Shown: positions 29,627-39,194, counted from the first letter of the stretch. The stretch: DNA of 64,000 nt from Paenacidovorax monticola (GCF_014489595.1 NZ_CP060790.1:3906001-3970000), one strand, 5' to 3'. The notes: generated from the sequence alone by a model not told the origin. Numbers and translations: made by a program.

Positions 29627-30247
29627 TCAGGACAGGGGCTGGTCCAGCACGCCGCGCGCGCCGGGGCGCGCGAGCAGCGACTGGTACCAGCGTTCGAGGT
29701 GCGGCAGCGCCGGCCGCTCCTGCGGCAGGGCCCACCAGCGGTGGATTTCACAGCCCACGGGAATGTCGGCCATGGTGAAGCGCTCGCCCGCGATGAAGGG
29801 CTGCTGCGCCAGGCGTGCGTCCAGCAGCGCCAGCAGCGGCTCGGTGGCTGCCACCGAGTGCGCGATCAGCGCGGCGTCGCGCTGCGGCGCGGGCGTGCGG
29901 ACCCACTGCAGGAACGCATGGCGCCCGGCCGGGTTCAGCGTGGTCTGCTGCCAGTCCATCCACTGCTCCGCGATGAAGCGCGTGGGCAGGTCCTCGGGGT
30001 AGAGCGTGCCGGCGGCGTGGCGGGCGCACAGGTAGCGCACGATGGTGTTCGACTCCCACAGCACGAAGCCGTCGTCCTCCAGCAGCGGTACCAGGCCGTT
30101 GGGGTTGAGCCCGAGGTAGCGCGGCTCGCGCACGATGCCGAACTGCCCGCCCGCGTCGGTGCGCTGGAACGAGAGGCCGAGCTCTTGCGCGGCCCACACC
30201 ACCTTGCGCACGTTGATGGACGACAGGCGCCCCCACAGCCGCAGCAT
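29627..30247 (-). CDS. Glutathione S-transferase family protein
   Basis: 206 residues. The N-terminal thioredoxin-like domain starts MLRLWGRLSSINVRKVVWAA, where the serine of SSIN is the probable catalytic residue. The cis-proline is in NPNGLVPLLED, and ES in LWESNTIVRYL binds the glutathione gamma-glutamyl group. The C-terminal helical domain includes MADIPVGCEIHRW. It probably conjugates glutathione to electrophiles or acts as an isomerase. It lies four bases after the aminotransferase gene, so the two are cotranscribed. Confidence 0.87.
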   Translation of the reverse strand: MLRLWGRLSSINVRKVVWAAQELGLSFQRTDAGGQFGIVREPRYLGLNPNGLVPLLEDDGFVLWESNTIVRYLCARHAAGTLYPEDLPTRFIAEQWMDWQQTTLNPAGRHAFLQWVRTPAPQRDAALIAHSVAATEPLLALLDARLAQQPFIAGERFTMADIPVGCEIHRWWALPQERPALPHLERWYQSLLARPGARGVLDQPLS

Positions 30248-30251
30248 GGCG

Positions 30252-31447
30252 TCAGCCCTTGCGCGTGCGTTCCAGGCGCGCGCGCACGGCGGCGGCCAGC
30301 GCGGCGATGCCGGTGCTGATCTGCGCGGGGCTGGCTGTCACGAACGACAGGCGCAGCGTGCGCGCGTCGGCTTCGTCGGCGTAGAAGGCCGCGCCGGGCA
30401 CGAAGGCCACGTTGCGCTCCACAGCCTCGGGCAGCAGGTCGATGGCGCTCATGCCCTCGGGCAGGCGTACCCACAGGAACATGCCGCCGTCAGGGCGGTT
30501 CCAGCGCACGTCAAGGCCCGCCATCTCGCGTTCCAGTGCCGTGAGCATGGCGTCGCGCTGCTGCTTGTAGAGCGCGCGGATGGTGGGCACGTGGCGGTCG
30601 AGGAAGCCGTCCTTGAGCACCTCGGACACCATGCGCTGGTTGAAGCCGGGGCTGTGCAGGTCGGCCGCCTGCTTGGCCTGCAGCAGCTTGGGGAACACGG
30701 CCTTGGGCGCCACGATGTAGCCCAGGCGCAGGCCCGGGGCCAGCACCTTGGAGAACGAGCCCAGGTAGATGCAGCCCTCGGGGTTGCGCGCGGTGAGCGG
30801 CGCGGGCGGCGGCTGGTCGAACCACAGGTCGCCGTAGGGGTTGTCCTCGACCAGGGGCACGCCCAGCTCGGCGGCCTTGGCCACGAGCGCGGCGCGGCGC
30901 GCCTCGCTCATGGTGCGGCCCGTGGGGTTCTGGAAGTTGGGCAGCAGGTACATGAAGCGCGCGCGGTCGGCGCCGCTGCCGGCCTTGGCCGCGAAGTCGG
31001 AGGCCATGGGGCCTTCGTCGTCGCTCGCCACGCTCACGATGTGCGGCTCCATCGGCGTGAAGGCCTGCAGCGCGCCCAGGTAGGTGGGCGTCTCGACGAG
31101 CACGCGGCTGCCCGCGTCCACGAGCACCTTGGCCACGAGGTCCAGGCCCTGCTGCGAGCCCGTGGTGATGAGCACCTGCTCGGGGCTCACGTCCCAGGGC
31201 AGCCACTGGGCCACGGCCTCGCGCAGTGGCAGGTAGCCTTCGCTGGCGGCGTACTGCAGGGCGGAGTGGCCGTCCTGCGTGAGCACGGTGCTCGAGGCCC
31301 GCAAGAAGTCATCGACCGGGAAGGCCTTGGGGAAGGCAGGCCGCCGGCCAGGCTGATGATGCCGGGCTTCTCGGTCACTTTCAGGATCTCGCGGATCACC
31401 GAGGGGTTCATCTTGGCGGCGCGTGCGGCCAGGGTCCAGTTCGTCAT
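30252..31447 (-). CDS. PLP-dependent aminotransferase, 2-aminoadipate/LysN-like (one apparent frameshift)
   Basis: About 398 residues when restored, fold-type I. The N-terminal part reads MTNWTLAARAAKMNPSVIRE then IISLAGGLPSP. The rest, in another frame, begins FPVDDFLRASSTVLTQDG. One C added to the GGGG run (plus strand 31329-31332) rejoins them as SPKAFPVDDFL. The PLP lysine is in GSFSKVLAPGLRLGYI. NFQNPTGRTMS is also typical of the group, which uses aminoadipate, branched-chain or aromatic amino acids. It heads the GST-PhzF part of the array and resembles the enzymatic half of the divergent MocR regulator. Confidence 0.87.
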
Positions 31448-31564
31448 TCCATCATCTCCAAAGGGCGCGTTTCCGGCGCGCCGAATCGTTCAAACAATGC
31501 CGTTGTGCGGCGGGTTGCGGCCCTGCGGGTGGGGCAGCAGGTGCAATGGTATCGGTGAAGCGGG

Positions 31565-32494
31565 TCATGACAGCTTCTTGCCCACGACCACGGTGGCGAC
31601 CACCGCCACCGCGAAGCCGAGCGTCACCACGTCGAGCGGTTCGCCGAGCAGCGGGATGGCTGCCAGGATCGAGAAGAAAGGCTGCAGCAGCTGCGTCTGG
31701 CTCACGCGCAGGGCGCCGCCGAGGGCTAGGCCCCGGTACCAGGCGAAGAAGCCCGCCCACATGGAGAACACGCCCACGTAGACGAACCCCGCCCAGGCCG
31801 ACAGGGCCACGGGCTGCGCGGGCCACAGCCACAGCGCGGCGGGCAGCGTGAAGGGCAGCGCCGTCAGGCACACCCAGCAGATCACGCGCTCGGCACCCAG
31901 CGCGGGCGTGACCTTCGCGCCCTGGATGTAGCCGACCGAGGCAGCCACCACCGCGCCCACGAGCAGCAGGTCGGCCGCCTCCAGGCCAAAGCCGTGGCCC
32001 TGCTGCCAGCCGCGCAGCAGCGAGAACGCCACCACCAGCGTGCTGCCCAGCACCGCGCAGACCCAGAAGCCGGCGCGGGCGCGCTGGTGCAGCACCAGGG
32101 CCGCCACCGCCGCCGTGACCAGCGGCAGCAGGGCCGTGACCACCGCTGCATGGCTGGCCGTGACGGTGCGCAGCGCGTAGGCCAGCAGCAGCGGGTAGCC
32201 GATGGCATTGCCCAGCACCGCCAGTGCCAGCGGCTTCCATTGATGGGCTTGCGGGCGCGGCGAGCGCGTGGCGAGCAGGAAGACCGCCGACAGCAGGCCC
32301 GCCAGCGCCGCACGGCCCACCGTGACGAACCACGGCGAGAGCTGCGGCTGCGCGGCCGTGCCGGTGGCCAGGCGCGTGGCCGGCAGCGTGATAGCGAAGA
32401 TCGCCACCCCCAGCACACCGAGCCACAGGCCCAGGGTTTCGTCGCGCTGGGTGGAGCGCTCCGTGCCGCGCTGGGCGAGGGAGGGCGCCGTCAT
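31565..32494 (-). CDS. EamA/DMT-family transporter
   Basis: 309 residues with two EamA repeats and about ten membrane segments. It starts MTAPSLAQRGTE at 32494, overlapping the LysE stop by four bases. Hydrophobic segments such as AAVVTALLPLVTAAVAALVL and VGYIQGAKV carry the family pattern. Members export amino acids and related metabolites; the substrate is unknown. The close coupling to a LysE exporter and the adjacent MocR regulator suggests an amino-compound efflux function. Confidence 0.85.
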   Translation of the reverse strand: MTAPSLAQRGTERSTQRDETLGLWLGVLGVAIFAITLPATRLATGTAAQPQLSPWFVTVGRAALAGLLSAVFLLATRSPRPQAHQWKPLALAVLGNAIGYPLLLAYALRTVTASHAAVVTALLPLVTAAVAALVLHQRARAGFWVCAVLGSTLVVAFSLLRGWQQGHGFGLEAADLLLVGAVVAASVGYIQGAKVTPALGAERVICWVCLTALPFTLPAALWLWPAQPVALSAWAGFVYVGVFSMWAGFFAWYRGLALGGALRVSQTQLLQPFFSILAAIPLLGEPLDVVTLGFAVAVVATVVVGKKLS

Positions 32495-33090
32495 GCCGTC
32501 ACCATCCAGGCCGCCGTGAGCACCAGCACGAGCGCCATGGCACGGTTGAACCACAGCAGGCGGCTGCCATGCGCGAGCCAGTGGCGCAGCAGGGCGCCCG
32601 TAGCGGCGTAGAGCAGGTTGCTGGAGAGTGCGAAGACCGCCATCACGGGCAGCACCACGGCCAGGCGCTGCAGGCTGTCCTCGCGGCCGATGACCCAGCC
32701 CGCCACGATGGTGAGCGCCAGTAGCCAGGCCTTGATGTTCACGAACTGCAGCGCCGCGCCCTGCCAGAAGCCGACCTGCATGCGGCGCGCATCGGCCTCG
32801 GCCAGGCGGCGGTTGCCGCTGAGCTTGAAGGCCAGCCACAGCAGGTAGCCGATGCCCGCGGCCTTGATGGCCCAGCGCAGCGCCGGCACGGCCACCACCA
32901 GGGCGCCCACCCCGCCCGCGCAGAGCAGCAGCAGCGCGCTCCAGCCCACGGGCACTGCGAGCACGAAGCGCATCGAATGGCGCAGCCCGTGGTTGGCCGC
33001 GAGCGCCGTGGACAGCGTGGTGTTGGGCCCGGGGCTGAAGCTCATGGCCGTGGCCAGCACGAGCAGGGCGGTGAATTCGACGGTGGGCAT
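32491..33090 (-). CDS. LysE/RhtB-family amino acid exporter, second copy
   Basis: 199 residues with about six membrane segments and the family motif FSPGPNTTLSTALAANHG close to the N-terminus. The middle motif FVNIKAWLLALTIVAG matches the branch close to RhtB/ArgO. It is the first gene of the minus-strand array and is divergent from the MocR regulator. The 120 bases between them hold three regulator-type repeats, so its expression is probably set by that regulator. It overlaps the EamA gene. Confidence 0.88.
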   Translation of the reverse strand: MPTVEFTALLVLATAMSFSPGPNTTLSTALAANHGLRHSMRFVLAVPVGWSALLLLCAGGVGALVVAVPALRWAIKAAGIGYLLWLAFKLSGNRRLAEADARRMQVGFWQGAALQFVNIKAWLLALTIVAGWVIGREDSLQRLAVVLPVMAVFALSSNLLYAATGALLRHWLAHGSRLLWFNRAMALVLVLTAAWMVTA

Positions 33091-33145
33091 GTTGCTTTTT
33101 GCGAAGGGCAGGCGTCCAATGTAGGGGCTGTCCCCATTACAGATC

Positions 33146-33201
33146 CAATACAGTCAGTCCGACATATGTATCAACTGTATTGGTGACAATCTCAATACAG
33201 T
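33146..33201. promoter_or_regulatory. Three CAATACAGT boxes: MocR-type operator
   Basis: CAATACAGT occurs at 33146-33154 and 33193-33201, and its exact reverse complement ACTGTATTG at 33174-33182. The last two form an inverted repeat with a 10-bp spacer. All three are perfect 9-mers, in a stretch that is clearly AT-rich for this DNA. MocR/GabR regulators bind direct or inverted repeats in the intergenic region with their divergent target. The right box ends nine bases before the regulator's start codon. Confidence 0.7.
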
Positions 33202-33210
33202 TCTATTGCC

Positions 33211-34665
33211 ATGCTGAACCGATCCGCCCACCTGTCCCTGACCGAGCAGCTGGCCGAGCGCTTTGCAGAACGCATCCGTACACGGCTGCTGCCCGTGGGG
33301 GCGCGGCTGCCCTCGGTGCGCGAATGCGCGCGCCAGCAGGGCGTGAGCCCCTACACGGTGGTCGCGGCCTACGACCAGTTGCTGGCCCAGGGCCTGGTGG
33401 AGGCGCGGCGCCAGCGCGGCTTCTTTGTGCGCGACGTGGCGCAGAAGCTGCCTGCCACGGCGCCGGGGCGCTCGCTGGAGGCCGTGCGCCACCTCGTGCG
33501 CGAGGGCGCCGGGGGCACGCCCCTGGGCGTGCCTTCGGGCTCGCGCATCAACGCCACGGCGCTGATCCGGGGCATGTTCCACCAGGCCTCGGCCCACCCG
33601 CAGCCCGGCGCGGGGGTGTTCCCGATGGACTGGCTCGAGACCAGCTTTCTGCCCGCGGCCGTGCGCAAGGTCACGGCCGCGGACACGCTCAGGGAAAACT
33701 CGTTGAGCTATGGCGATCCCATGGGCTCGCCCGAACTGCGCGAAGTGCTTTCGCGCCGGCTGCAGGACCTGGGCGTGCCCGCGCCGCCCGCGCAGGTGAT
33801 GACCACCGTGGGCGCCACGCATGCGCTGGACATCGTGAGCCGCACCCTGCTCAAGGCAGGCGACCCGGTGATGGTGGAGGAGCCGGGCTGGTCGGTGGAG
33901 TTTGCGCGGCTCGACGCTCTAGGCATGCGCGTGCTGCCCGTGCCGCGCCGCGCCGAGGGGCCCGACCTGGAGGTGATGGCGCGCTACTGCGAGGCCCACG
34001 CGCCCAAGCTGTTCGTGAGCGTGAGCGTGTTCCACAACCCCACGGGCTACTGCCTCTCGCCCGGCAGCGCGCACCAGGTGCTGCAGCTCGCGCAGCGCTA
34101 CAACTTCCACGTGGTCGAGGACGACACCTACAGCCACATCGCGCCCGAGCACGCCACGCGGCTCACGGTGCTCGACGGGCTGCGGCGCAGCATCTACGTG
34201 AGCGGCTTCGCCAAGATCCTCGCGCCGGCCTGGCGCGTGGGCTACCTGGCGGCGCCGGCCGACCTGATGGAGCGCATGCTCGACACCAAGCTGCTGTCCA
34301 CGCTCACCACCCCCTCGCTGCTGGAGAAGGCCCTGGCGCTGTGCATCGAGCAGGGCCAGCTGCGCCGCCACGCCGAGCGCATGCGCATGCGCCTGGCCCA
34401 GGCGCGCTCGCGCAGCGTGCAGCTCGCGCTGGAGGCCGGCTGCACCTTCGCGGCCGAGCCGGCGGGCATGTTCGGCTGGGTGGAAACGGGCGTGGATACC
34501 GACGTGCTGGCCCAGCGCATGCTGGACGAAGGCTACCTGATCGCGCCGGGGGCGCTGTTCCACGCGAGCCGGCAGCCCTGCACGCTGATGCGCATCAATT
34601 TCACGACCACCCAGGACGCGGCGTTCTGGCGCGTGTTCCAGCGGGTGGTGGCGCAGAGCCGTTGA
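33211..34665 (+). CDS. MocR-family (GntR-type HTH plus aminotransferase domain) regulator
   Basis: 484 residues. The N-terminal GntR winged helix (LPSVRECARQQGVSPYTVVA) is followed by a fold-type I aminotransferase-like domain with FHNPTGYCLS and the PLP lysine in VSGFAKILAPAWRVGYL. Such proteins sense PLP and an amino compound. It is divergent from the LysE-EamA genes and probably regulates them and itself through the boxes at 33146-33201. The ATG at 33211 is the first in-frame start after the boxes. Confidence 0.9.
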   Translation: MLNRSAHLSLTEQLAERFAERIRTRLLPVGARLPSVRECARQQGVSPYTVVAAYDQLLAQGLVEARRQRGFFVRDVAQKLPATAPGRSLEAVRHLVREGAGGTPLGVPSGSRINATALIRGMFHQASAHPQPGAGVFPMDWLETSFLPAAVRKVTAADTLRENSLSYGDPMGSPELREVLSRRLQDLGVPAPPAQVMTTVGATHALDIVSRTLLKAGDPVMVEEPGWSVEFARLDALGMRVLPVPRRAEGPDLEVMARYCEAHAPKLFVSVSVFHNPTGYCLSPGSAHQVLQLAQRYNFHVVEDDTYSHIAPEHATRLTVLDGLRRSIYVSGFAKILAPAWRVGYLAAPADLMERMLDTKLLSTLTTPSLLEKALALCIEQGQLRRHAERMRMRLAQARSRSVQLALEAGCTFAAEPAGMFGWVETGVDTDVLAQRMLDEGYLIAPGALFHASRQPCTLMRINFTTTQDAAFWRVFQRVVAQSR

Positions 34666-34702
34666 GCGGCGGCGGGCGCCGGGGCCCTGCCTCCAGAGTC
34701 GG

Positions 34703-35938
34703 TCAGGCCGCAGCCGAGCCGGGGCGCTCCACGTCCAGGTCGCTCAGCACCCGCAGCAGTGCCCGGTTCACGATCTCCAGGCCCAGCTCATGGGCCTCGC
34801 AGAGGCGGCGGATCACTCCCGCGTCGTCACCTTCGAGCGCGCGCGCCATCTCCAGGCTGGGCGCGTAGGGCCCGGTCTGCTGCACCACGGCGTTGACGAT
34901 GCGTTCGGACAGCGGCAGGCGGCGCAGGATGGTGCCCAGCGGCTCGTTCAGCAGATCGTCCAGCTGCGAGAACAGGCCGGCCAGGTAGACCTCGCGGCGC
35001 AAGTCGTTCTCGATGCCCGCGTCGATGAGGCGCTCGGTCAGCTTGGCGCGGATCACCATCGATTCGCGGATGGGCTGCAGGTTGGGGTCGGTGCTGGCGT
35101 GTGGCAACTGGTCCGACAGCCAGCGCTTGAGCGAGCCGTAGCCCATCATCACCAGGCCCCGGCGCAGGGAGTCCACGCCCGTGCGCAGGCCCAGGGCGGC
35201 CGAGTTGGTGTAGACCATGAAGCGGTAGGCCAGCAGCGGCTCCTCGCCCAGGATCTGCTCGAAGGCCTCGAGCGACTGCTCGGCATCGATGGCCTTCATG
35301 AGCTTGAGCACGCTATGGTGGGCCGGCTGCAGCGGCTGGTGGCGCAGGCCGTAGAGCACGTCCTCGGCGGGCCAGCCGGCCACGGCCACGGCGCGGTGCG
35401 CATCCAGGCAGTGCTCGGCGAGCGCGCGGTTGGGCAGGTTCTCGTACATCTGGCCGTCGAGCACGGGGCTCGGGCGCGGTGGCGGCGCGCCCGGGCGCGC
35501 GGGAGCCGACTGCAGCGCGGCCATGGCGTCCTGGGGCGACAGGCTCAGCAGGCTGTTGTCGAAGCAGGCCGCCACTTCGGGCTCGGGCAACCGGGCCAGG
35601 TCGCCGCGCCACACGAGCTTGAGCCCGCGCTGGTGCGCGGCCCGCACGCGTTCGTAGATGGCGGAGTCGGCAAGCCAGTCGCCGCGCACCTCGATCCAGG
35701 GGCTGCCGCGCGGCGCGTGTTCGAGCAGGTTGTAGAGCAGCTGGTGCGACTGCGCCGAGATCAGCAGCGCGGGAGAGCTGGCCGTCCACAGCTCCTGCAG
35801 GGTGCGCAGCAGGTGGGGGGCATCCACGGCCGCGGCGGGATCGTCCTGCACATAAAGCTGGACGCCCGCCAGGCGGCGGGCGGAATTCCAGAGAGGGCGG
35901 TAGCCCAGGGTCAGGCTGCCTAGAACGGATTGGACCAT
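34703..35938 (-). CDS. HDOD protein with degenerate EAL-like N-terminus, at the end of the flg operon
   Basis: 411 residues. The N-terminal half (LLISAQSHQLLYNLLEHAPR, then GSPWIEVRGDWLADSAIYER) aligns in layout with the EAL domain, but the EAL motif and metal ligands are absent. The C-terminal half is an HDOD domain (LKLMKAIDAEQSLEAFEQIL through GYGSLKRWLSDQLPH). Proteins of this build affect motility and c-di-GMP signalling in other bacteria without phosphodiesterase activity. It lies only five bases downstream of flgL on the same strand, so it is probably cotranscribed with the hook genes. Confidence 0.8.
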   Translation of the reverse strand: MVQSVLGSLTLGYRPLWNSARRLAGVQLYVQDDPAAAVDAPHLLRTLQELWTASSPALLISAQSHQLLYNLLEHAPRGSPWIEVRGDWLADSAIYERVRAAHQRGLKLVWRGDLARLPEPEVAACFDNSLLSLSPQDAMAALQSAPARPGAPPPRPSPVLDGQMYENLPNRALAEHCLDAHRAVAVAGWPAEDVLYGLRHQPLQPAHHSVLKLMKAIDAEQSLEAFEQILGEEPLLAYRFMVYTNSAALGLRTGVDSLRRGLVMMGYGSLKRWLSDQLPHASTDPNLQPIRESMVIRAKLTERLIDAGIENDLRREVYLAGLFSQLDDLLNEPLGTILRRLPLSERIVNAVVQQTGPYAPSLEMARALEGDDAGVIRRLCEAHELGLEIVNRALLRVLSDLDVERPGSAAA

Positions 35939-35943
35939 GGAGG

Positions 35944-37200
35944 TCAGCTAATGAAATTGAACAGAGACAGCCGTTGCACCTGGGCGTAGGACTTGAGGGC
36001 TGCCTCATAGCCGACCTGGGCGTTCTGGAAGTCCGAGATGCCCTTGATCATATCCAGATCCTCGGCGCGGGAGCGGTCGCCCTCCAGCTGGATGGAGCGC
36101 TTCTCCTGGTCGCCGGTGATGCGGTCCGCGCGGTTGAGCAGTTCGCCCGCGTAGCCGCGCATGTTGTGCATGCGCTCCAGGCCGATGTCCACGTTGTTCA
36201 GCGCCTGGCCCACGGCCTGCGTGGCGGCGTTGTTGTTCGCCGCGCCGCCGATGTCGCGGATCGCGCTGTCGAGCGTGCTGAACATGCTGGCGCTGGGCTG
36301 CAGCGAGACGGTGTCGCCGTTGTCCGGCGTGCCGGTGATGTTGAAGCTCAGGCCCGGAATGCCGCTCACGGCGATGCTGACGGGTTTGTCGGAAGGGAAG
36401 TCGGGCACCGTGACCGGAGGCGAGGACACGCCCGTGGTGGTGTTGGTGATGGTGTAGGTGGCCGTGGTGGTGCCGGGGGTGGCGCCCGGGCCGACGGCGC
36501 TGAAGACGATCTGGTAGTTGTCGCCGGTCACCAGCCCGGGGTTCACGGGTTTGATGCCGTCGGTGGTGAGCGCGCGGTTGTTCGGAATGGTGCTCACGCT
36601 GGCGTTGTACACGCCGTCGCGCTGCGGATCGAACATGAAGGCGGAGTGGCCATCCAGCGTGAGCGGGACCGATACGCCCGTGCTCGCGTTCTGCCCGGGC
36701 TGGCCCGCGAAGACGTAGTCCGGATTGCTCGTCAGCGGCCCGAGGAAGGGCGCGAGCGCGCTGCCGAGTGCGCCCAGCAGCGGCACGCCGTTCGTGTCCT
36801 TGCGGTTCACCATGTCGGAGAGTTGCTCGCGCAGGCTCTGGATCTGGTTGGCGATGGTCTTGCGGTCCTCGGGCTTGAGCGAGCCGTTGCCCGCGTTCAC
36901 GATGAGCTGGCGCATCTCCTGTACCACGCCGATCGCGTCGCCGAGGGTGGACTCCGCCTGGGCGACGGCGTTGCGCTGGGTTTCCAGCGCGCGCTGCTCG
37001 GTCTGGATGCGCGACAGCCGCGTGAGCGCGCGCTCGGCCTGGGCGGCGGCCACGGGGTCGTCGCTGGCGCGCACCACGCGCTTGCCGGAGGTGAGGTTCT
37101 CCTGCAGGTTGGACAACGTCGTCTGCCGCGCGCTCAGGTTCGTGCGGGCGTTGTCGTACATGTTGGCCGTGCCCATGCGGTAGATGGTGTTGCTGCTCAT
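35944..37200 (-). CDS. flgL: Flagellar hook-filament junction protein FlgL
   Basis: 418 residues. The flagellin-like N-terminal coiled coil (NLQENLTSGKRVVRASDDPV) and C-terminal helix (ISDFQNAQVGYEAALKSYAQ) are intact. The central part (residues about 170-320) is a variable beta-rich insert with Gly/Thr-rich sequence. FlgL joins hook and filament next to FlgK and is exported by the flagellar type III system. The ATG at 37200 is followed by SSNTIYRMGTANMYDN. It lies 17 bases after flgK, in operon order. Confidence 0.93.
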   Translation of the reverse strand: MSSNTIYRMGTANMYDNARTNLSARQTTLSNLQENLTSGKRVVRASDDPVAAAQAERALTRLSRIQTEQRALETQRNAVAQAESTLGDAIGVVQEMRQLIVNAGNGSLKPEDRKTIANQIQSLREQLSDMVNRKDTNGVPLLGALGSALAPFLGPLTSNPDYVFAGQPGQNASTGVSVPLTLDGHSAFMFDPQRDGVYNASVSTIPNNRALTTDGIKPVNPGLVTGDNYQIVFSAVGPGATPGTTTATYTITNTTTGVSSPPVTVPDFPSDKPVSIAVSGIPGLSFNITGTPDNGDTVSLQPSASMFSTLDSAIRDIGGAANNNAATQAVGQALNNVDIGLERMHNMRGYAGELLNRADRITGDQEKRSIQLEGDRSRAEDLDMIKGISDFQNAQVGYEAALKSYAQVQRLSLFNFIS

Positions 37201-37217
37201 ATCGGACTCCGTGAAGT

Positions 37218-39194
37218 TCAGCGGCCCATGGTCTGGATCAGGCTGTCGAAGATGCTCTGAGCGATCTGGAGCATTTTGGCCGAAGCCTGGTAGGCCTGCT
37301 GGTACTGGATGAGCTTGGCGGCTTCCTCGTCGAGGTTCACGCCCGAGACGGCCGTGCGGTCGCGCTCCAGGTTGGCCGCGATGGTGGTGGACAGGTCCGC
37401 GGCATACTGCGCGCTTTGCGCGCGTGTGCCCACCTGGGCCATGAGGCCCGCGTAGCCGTCGTTCATGGTGGACTCGTCGAACATCTTCACATCGCGCAGG
37501 TTCATGACAGCGCTCGCGTTGCCGGCGTTGCGCGTGTAGGCGTCGCCGTACTGCGGGTCCAGCGCATTGCCGATGGTCACCGTGTCGCCGCCCTTGGGCG
37601 TGCCTTGCAGCGTGATCTGCCAGCCGTTGATCGAGATGGGGCTGCCCGGCGTGTAGGGCTGGCCCGCGGCGATGGTCGTGGGCGGGCTGGTGCCGCGGTC
37701 CAGGGCATCGTAGGTGACCGGCGGGCCGGCATTGAAGCGCAACTGCACGCCGCCCAGGATGGGCGGCACGGCAGCGGGGTTGGCATTGGCCGGCAGCACG
37801 AGGCCGGGCGGGTTGGGCAGGCCCGTGGCCTTGAGCCCTGCGAGCTGCAGGGTGCCGCCGTTGGACGTGCCCATGGCTGCGTTGATCGGGTTGGCCGCAG
37901 CCAGGTCGCGCGGGGACAGCACCAGCGCCTGGATGTTGTTGGCCGCGCTGCTGAAAGGCTTGAACAGCACGCGCTCGCCCGCGGCGCCGGCTGCCGTGAG
38001 GTTGAACGACAGGCCGTCGATGTTCTGCAGCGCCGGGTCCGCGAGGTTGGCGAAGGCGGTGGACTTGCCGTCGGACAGGCGCACCACCTGGCCGGCCGGC
38101 GGCGTGGTGAAGCGCACCTCGTAGTCCGAGGCCGCGAACTTCGTCGGATCGGTGAAGCTGACCGTGCCCGCGCCGGTGCCGCTCGAATAGCCCGGCATGC
38201 TGGTGGGCACGGCGAACAGGTCCTTGCCGGGCTGGCCGTCGAGCGTGAGGCCCAGCTTGTGCTGCGCGTTCATCGTCATGCCGATGGCCTGGGCCATGCG
38301 GCCCAGCAGGTTGCGGCCCTCGGCCAGGTCGTTGTTGGCGAAGCGCAGCAGGCCCGAGACCTCGCCGCCCCCGAGCATGTTGTCGTCCAGCTCCACGGGC
38401 GTGGCGCCGGGGCGGTTGAAGAACAGCCGCATCTGGCCGCTGCCGGGGAACTGCGTGGCCTCGTCCACCGACAGCGTGGTGGCCGTGGTGCCCAGCACCA
38501 GCGGCTGGCTGCCCGCCACGAACAGGCCCACGGTGCCGTCGTCGGCGGGCACCTGGGTGGTCTGCACGTACTGGTTCAGCTCGCGGATCAGCTGATCGCG
38601 CTGGTCCAGCAGGTCGTTGGGCGTCTGGCCATTGCCGCGCGCACGGGCGATCTGCTCGTTCACGCCCGCGATGCTCTGGGCCAGGCTGTTGACCTTGACC
38701 ACGTCGCTCTTGAGCTGCTCGGTGACGGTGTACTGGATCTCGTTGATGCGGTCGGCCGCCGACCGCATGCGGCCCGCCGTCTCGCTCATGCGCGTGAGCG
38801 CGACGGTGCGGGCCGTGATGTCGGTGGGCGAGCTCACCACGTCCGACAGCGAATTCATCATGTCGGTGATGGCGGCCCCCAGGCCGCTGGTGCCGCCGCT
38901 GAACACTTCCTGCAGCTGGTTCAGGCGCTCGGAGCGCACCACGTCCGCAGCCTGCGTGGAGCCGGCCATGGCGGCCTGGCGCGTGAGCAGCTCGTTGTGG
39001 TTGCGCAGGATGGTCTGCACGTCCACGCCCTGGCCGATGTACCCCCCGCCCGTGAACTGGCCCTGCACCGTGGCGAGCTGCACGCTCTGGCGCGAATAGC
39101 CGGGGGTGTTGACGTTGGCGATGTTGTGGCCGGTGGTCTGCAGGGCCACCTGGTTGGCGAGGAGGGCGCGGGCGCCGACGTTGAGGAGACTCAT
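37218..39194 (-). CDS. flgK: Flagellar hook-associated protein FlgK
   Basis: 658 residues. The N-terminus has the rod/hook motif (SLLNVGARALLANQVALQTT, then GHNIANVNTPGYSRQ). The C-terminus has the matching helix (GVNLDEEAAKLIQYQQAYQA, then SAKMLQIAQSIFDSLIQTMG). It forms the first junction ring between hook and filament. The middle is a long variable domain. It is intact in one frame. It lies 17 bases from both flgL and flgJ. Confidence 0.95.
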   Translation of the reverse strand: MSLLNVGARALLANQVALQTTGHNIANVNTPGYSRQSVQLATVQGQFTGGGYIGQGVDVQTILRNHNELLTRQAAMAGSTQAADVVRSERLNQLQEVFSGGTSGLGAAITDMMNSLSDVVSSPTDITARTVALTRMSETAGRMRSAADRINEIQYTVTEQLKSDVVKVNSLAQSIAGVNEQIARARGNGQTPNDLLDQRDQLIRELNQYVQTTQVPADDGTVGLFVAGSQPLVLGTTATTLSVDEATQFPGSGQMRLFFNRPGATPVELDDNMLGGGEVSGLLRFANNDLAEGRNLLGRMAQAIGMTMNAQHKLGLTLDGQPGKDLFAVPTSMPGYSSGTGAGTVSFTDPTKFAASDYEVRFTTPPAGQVVRLSDGKSTAFANLADPALQNIDGLSFNLTAAGAAGERVLFKPFSSAANNIQALVLSPRDLAAANPINAAMGTSNGGTLQLAGLKATGLPNPPGLVLPANANPAAVPPILGGVQLRFNAGPPVTYDALDRGTSPPTTIAAGQPYTPGSPISINGWQITLQGTPKGGDTVTIGNALDPQYGDAYTRNAGNASAVMNLRDVKMFDESTMNDGYAGLMAQVGTRAQSAQYAADLSTTIAANLERDRTAVSGVNLDEEAAKLIQYQQAYQASAKMLQIAQSIFDSLIQTMGR

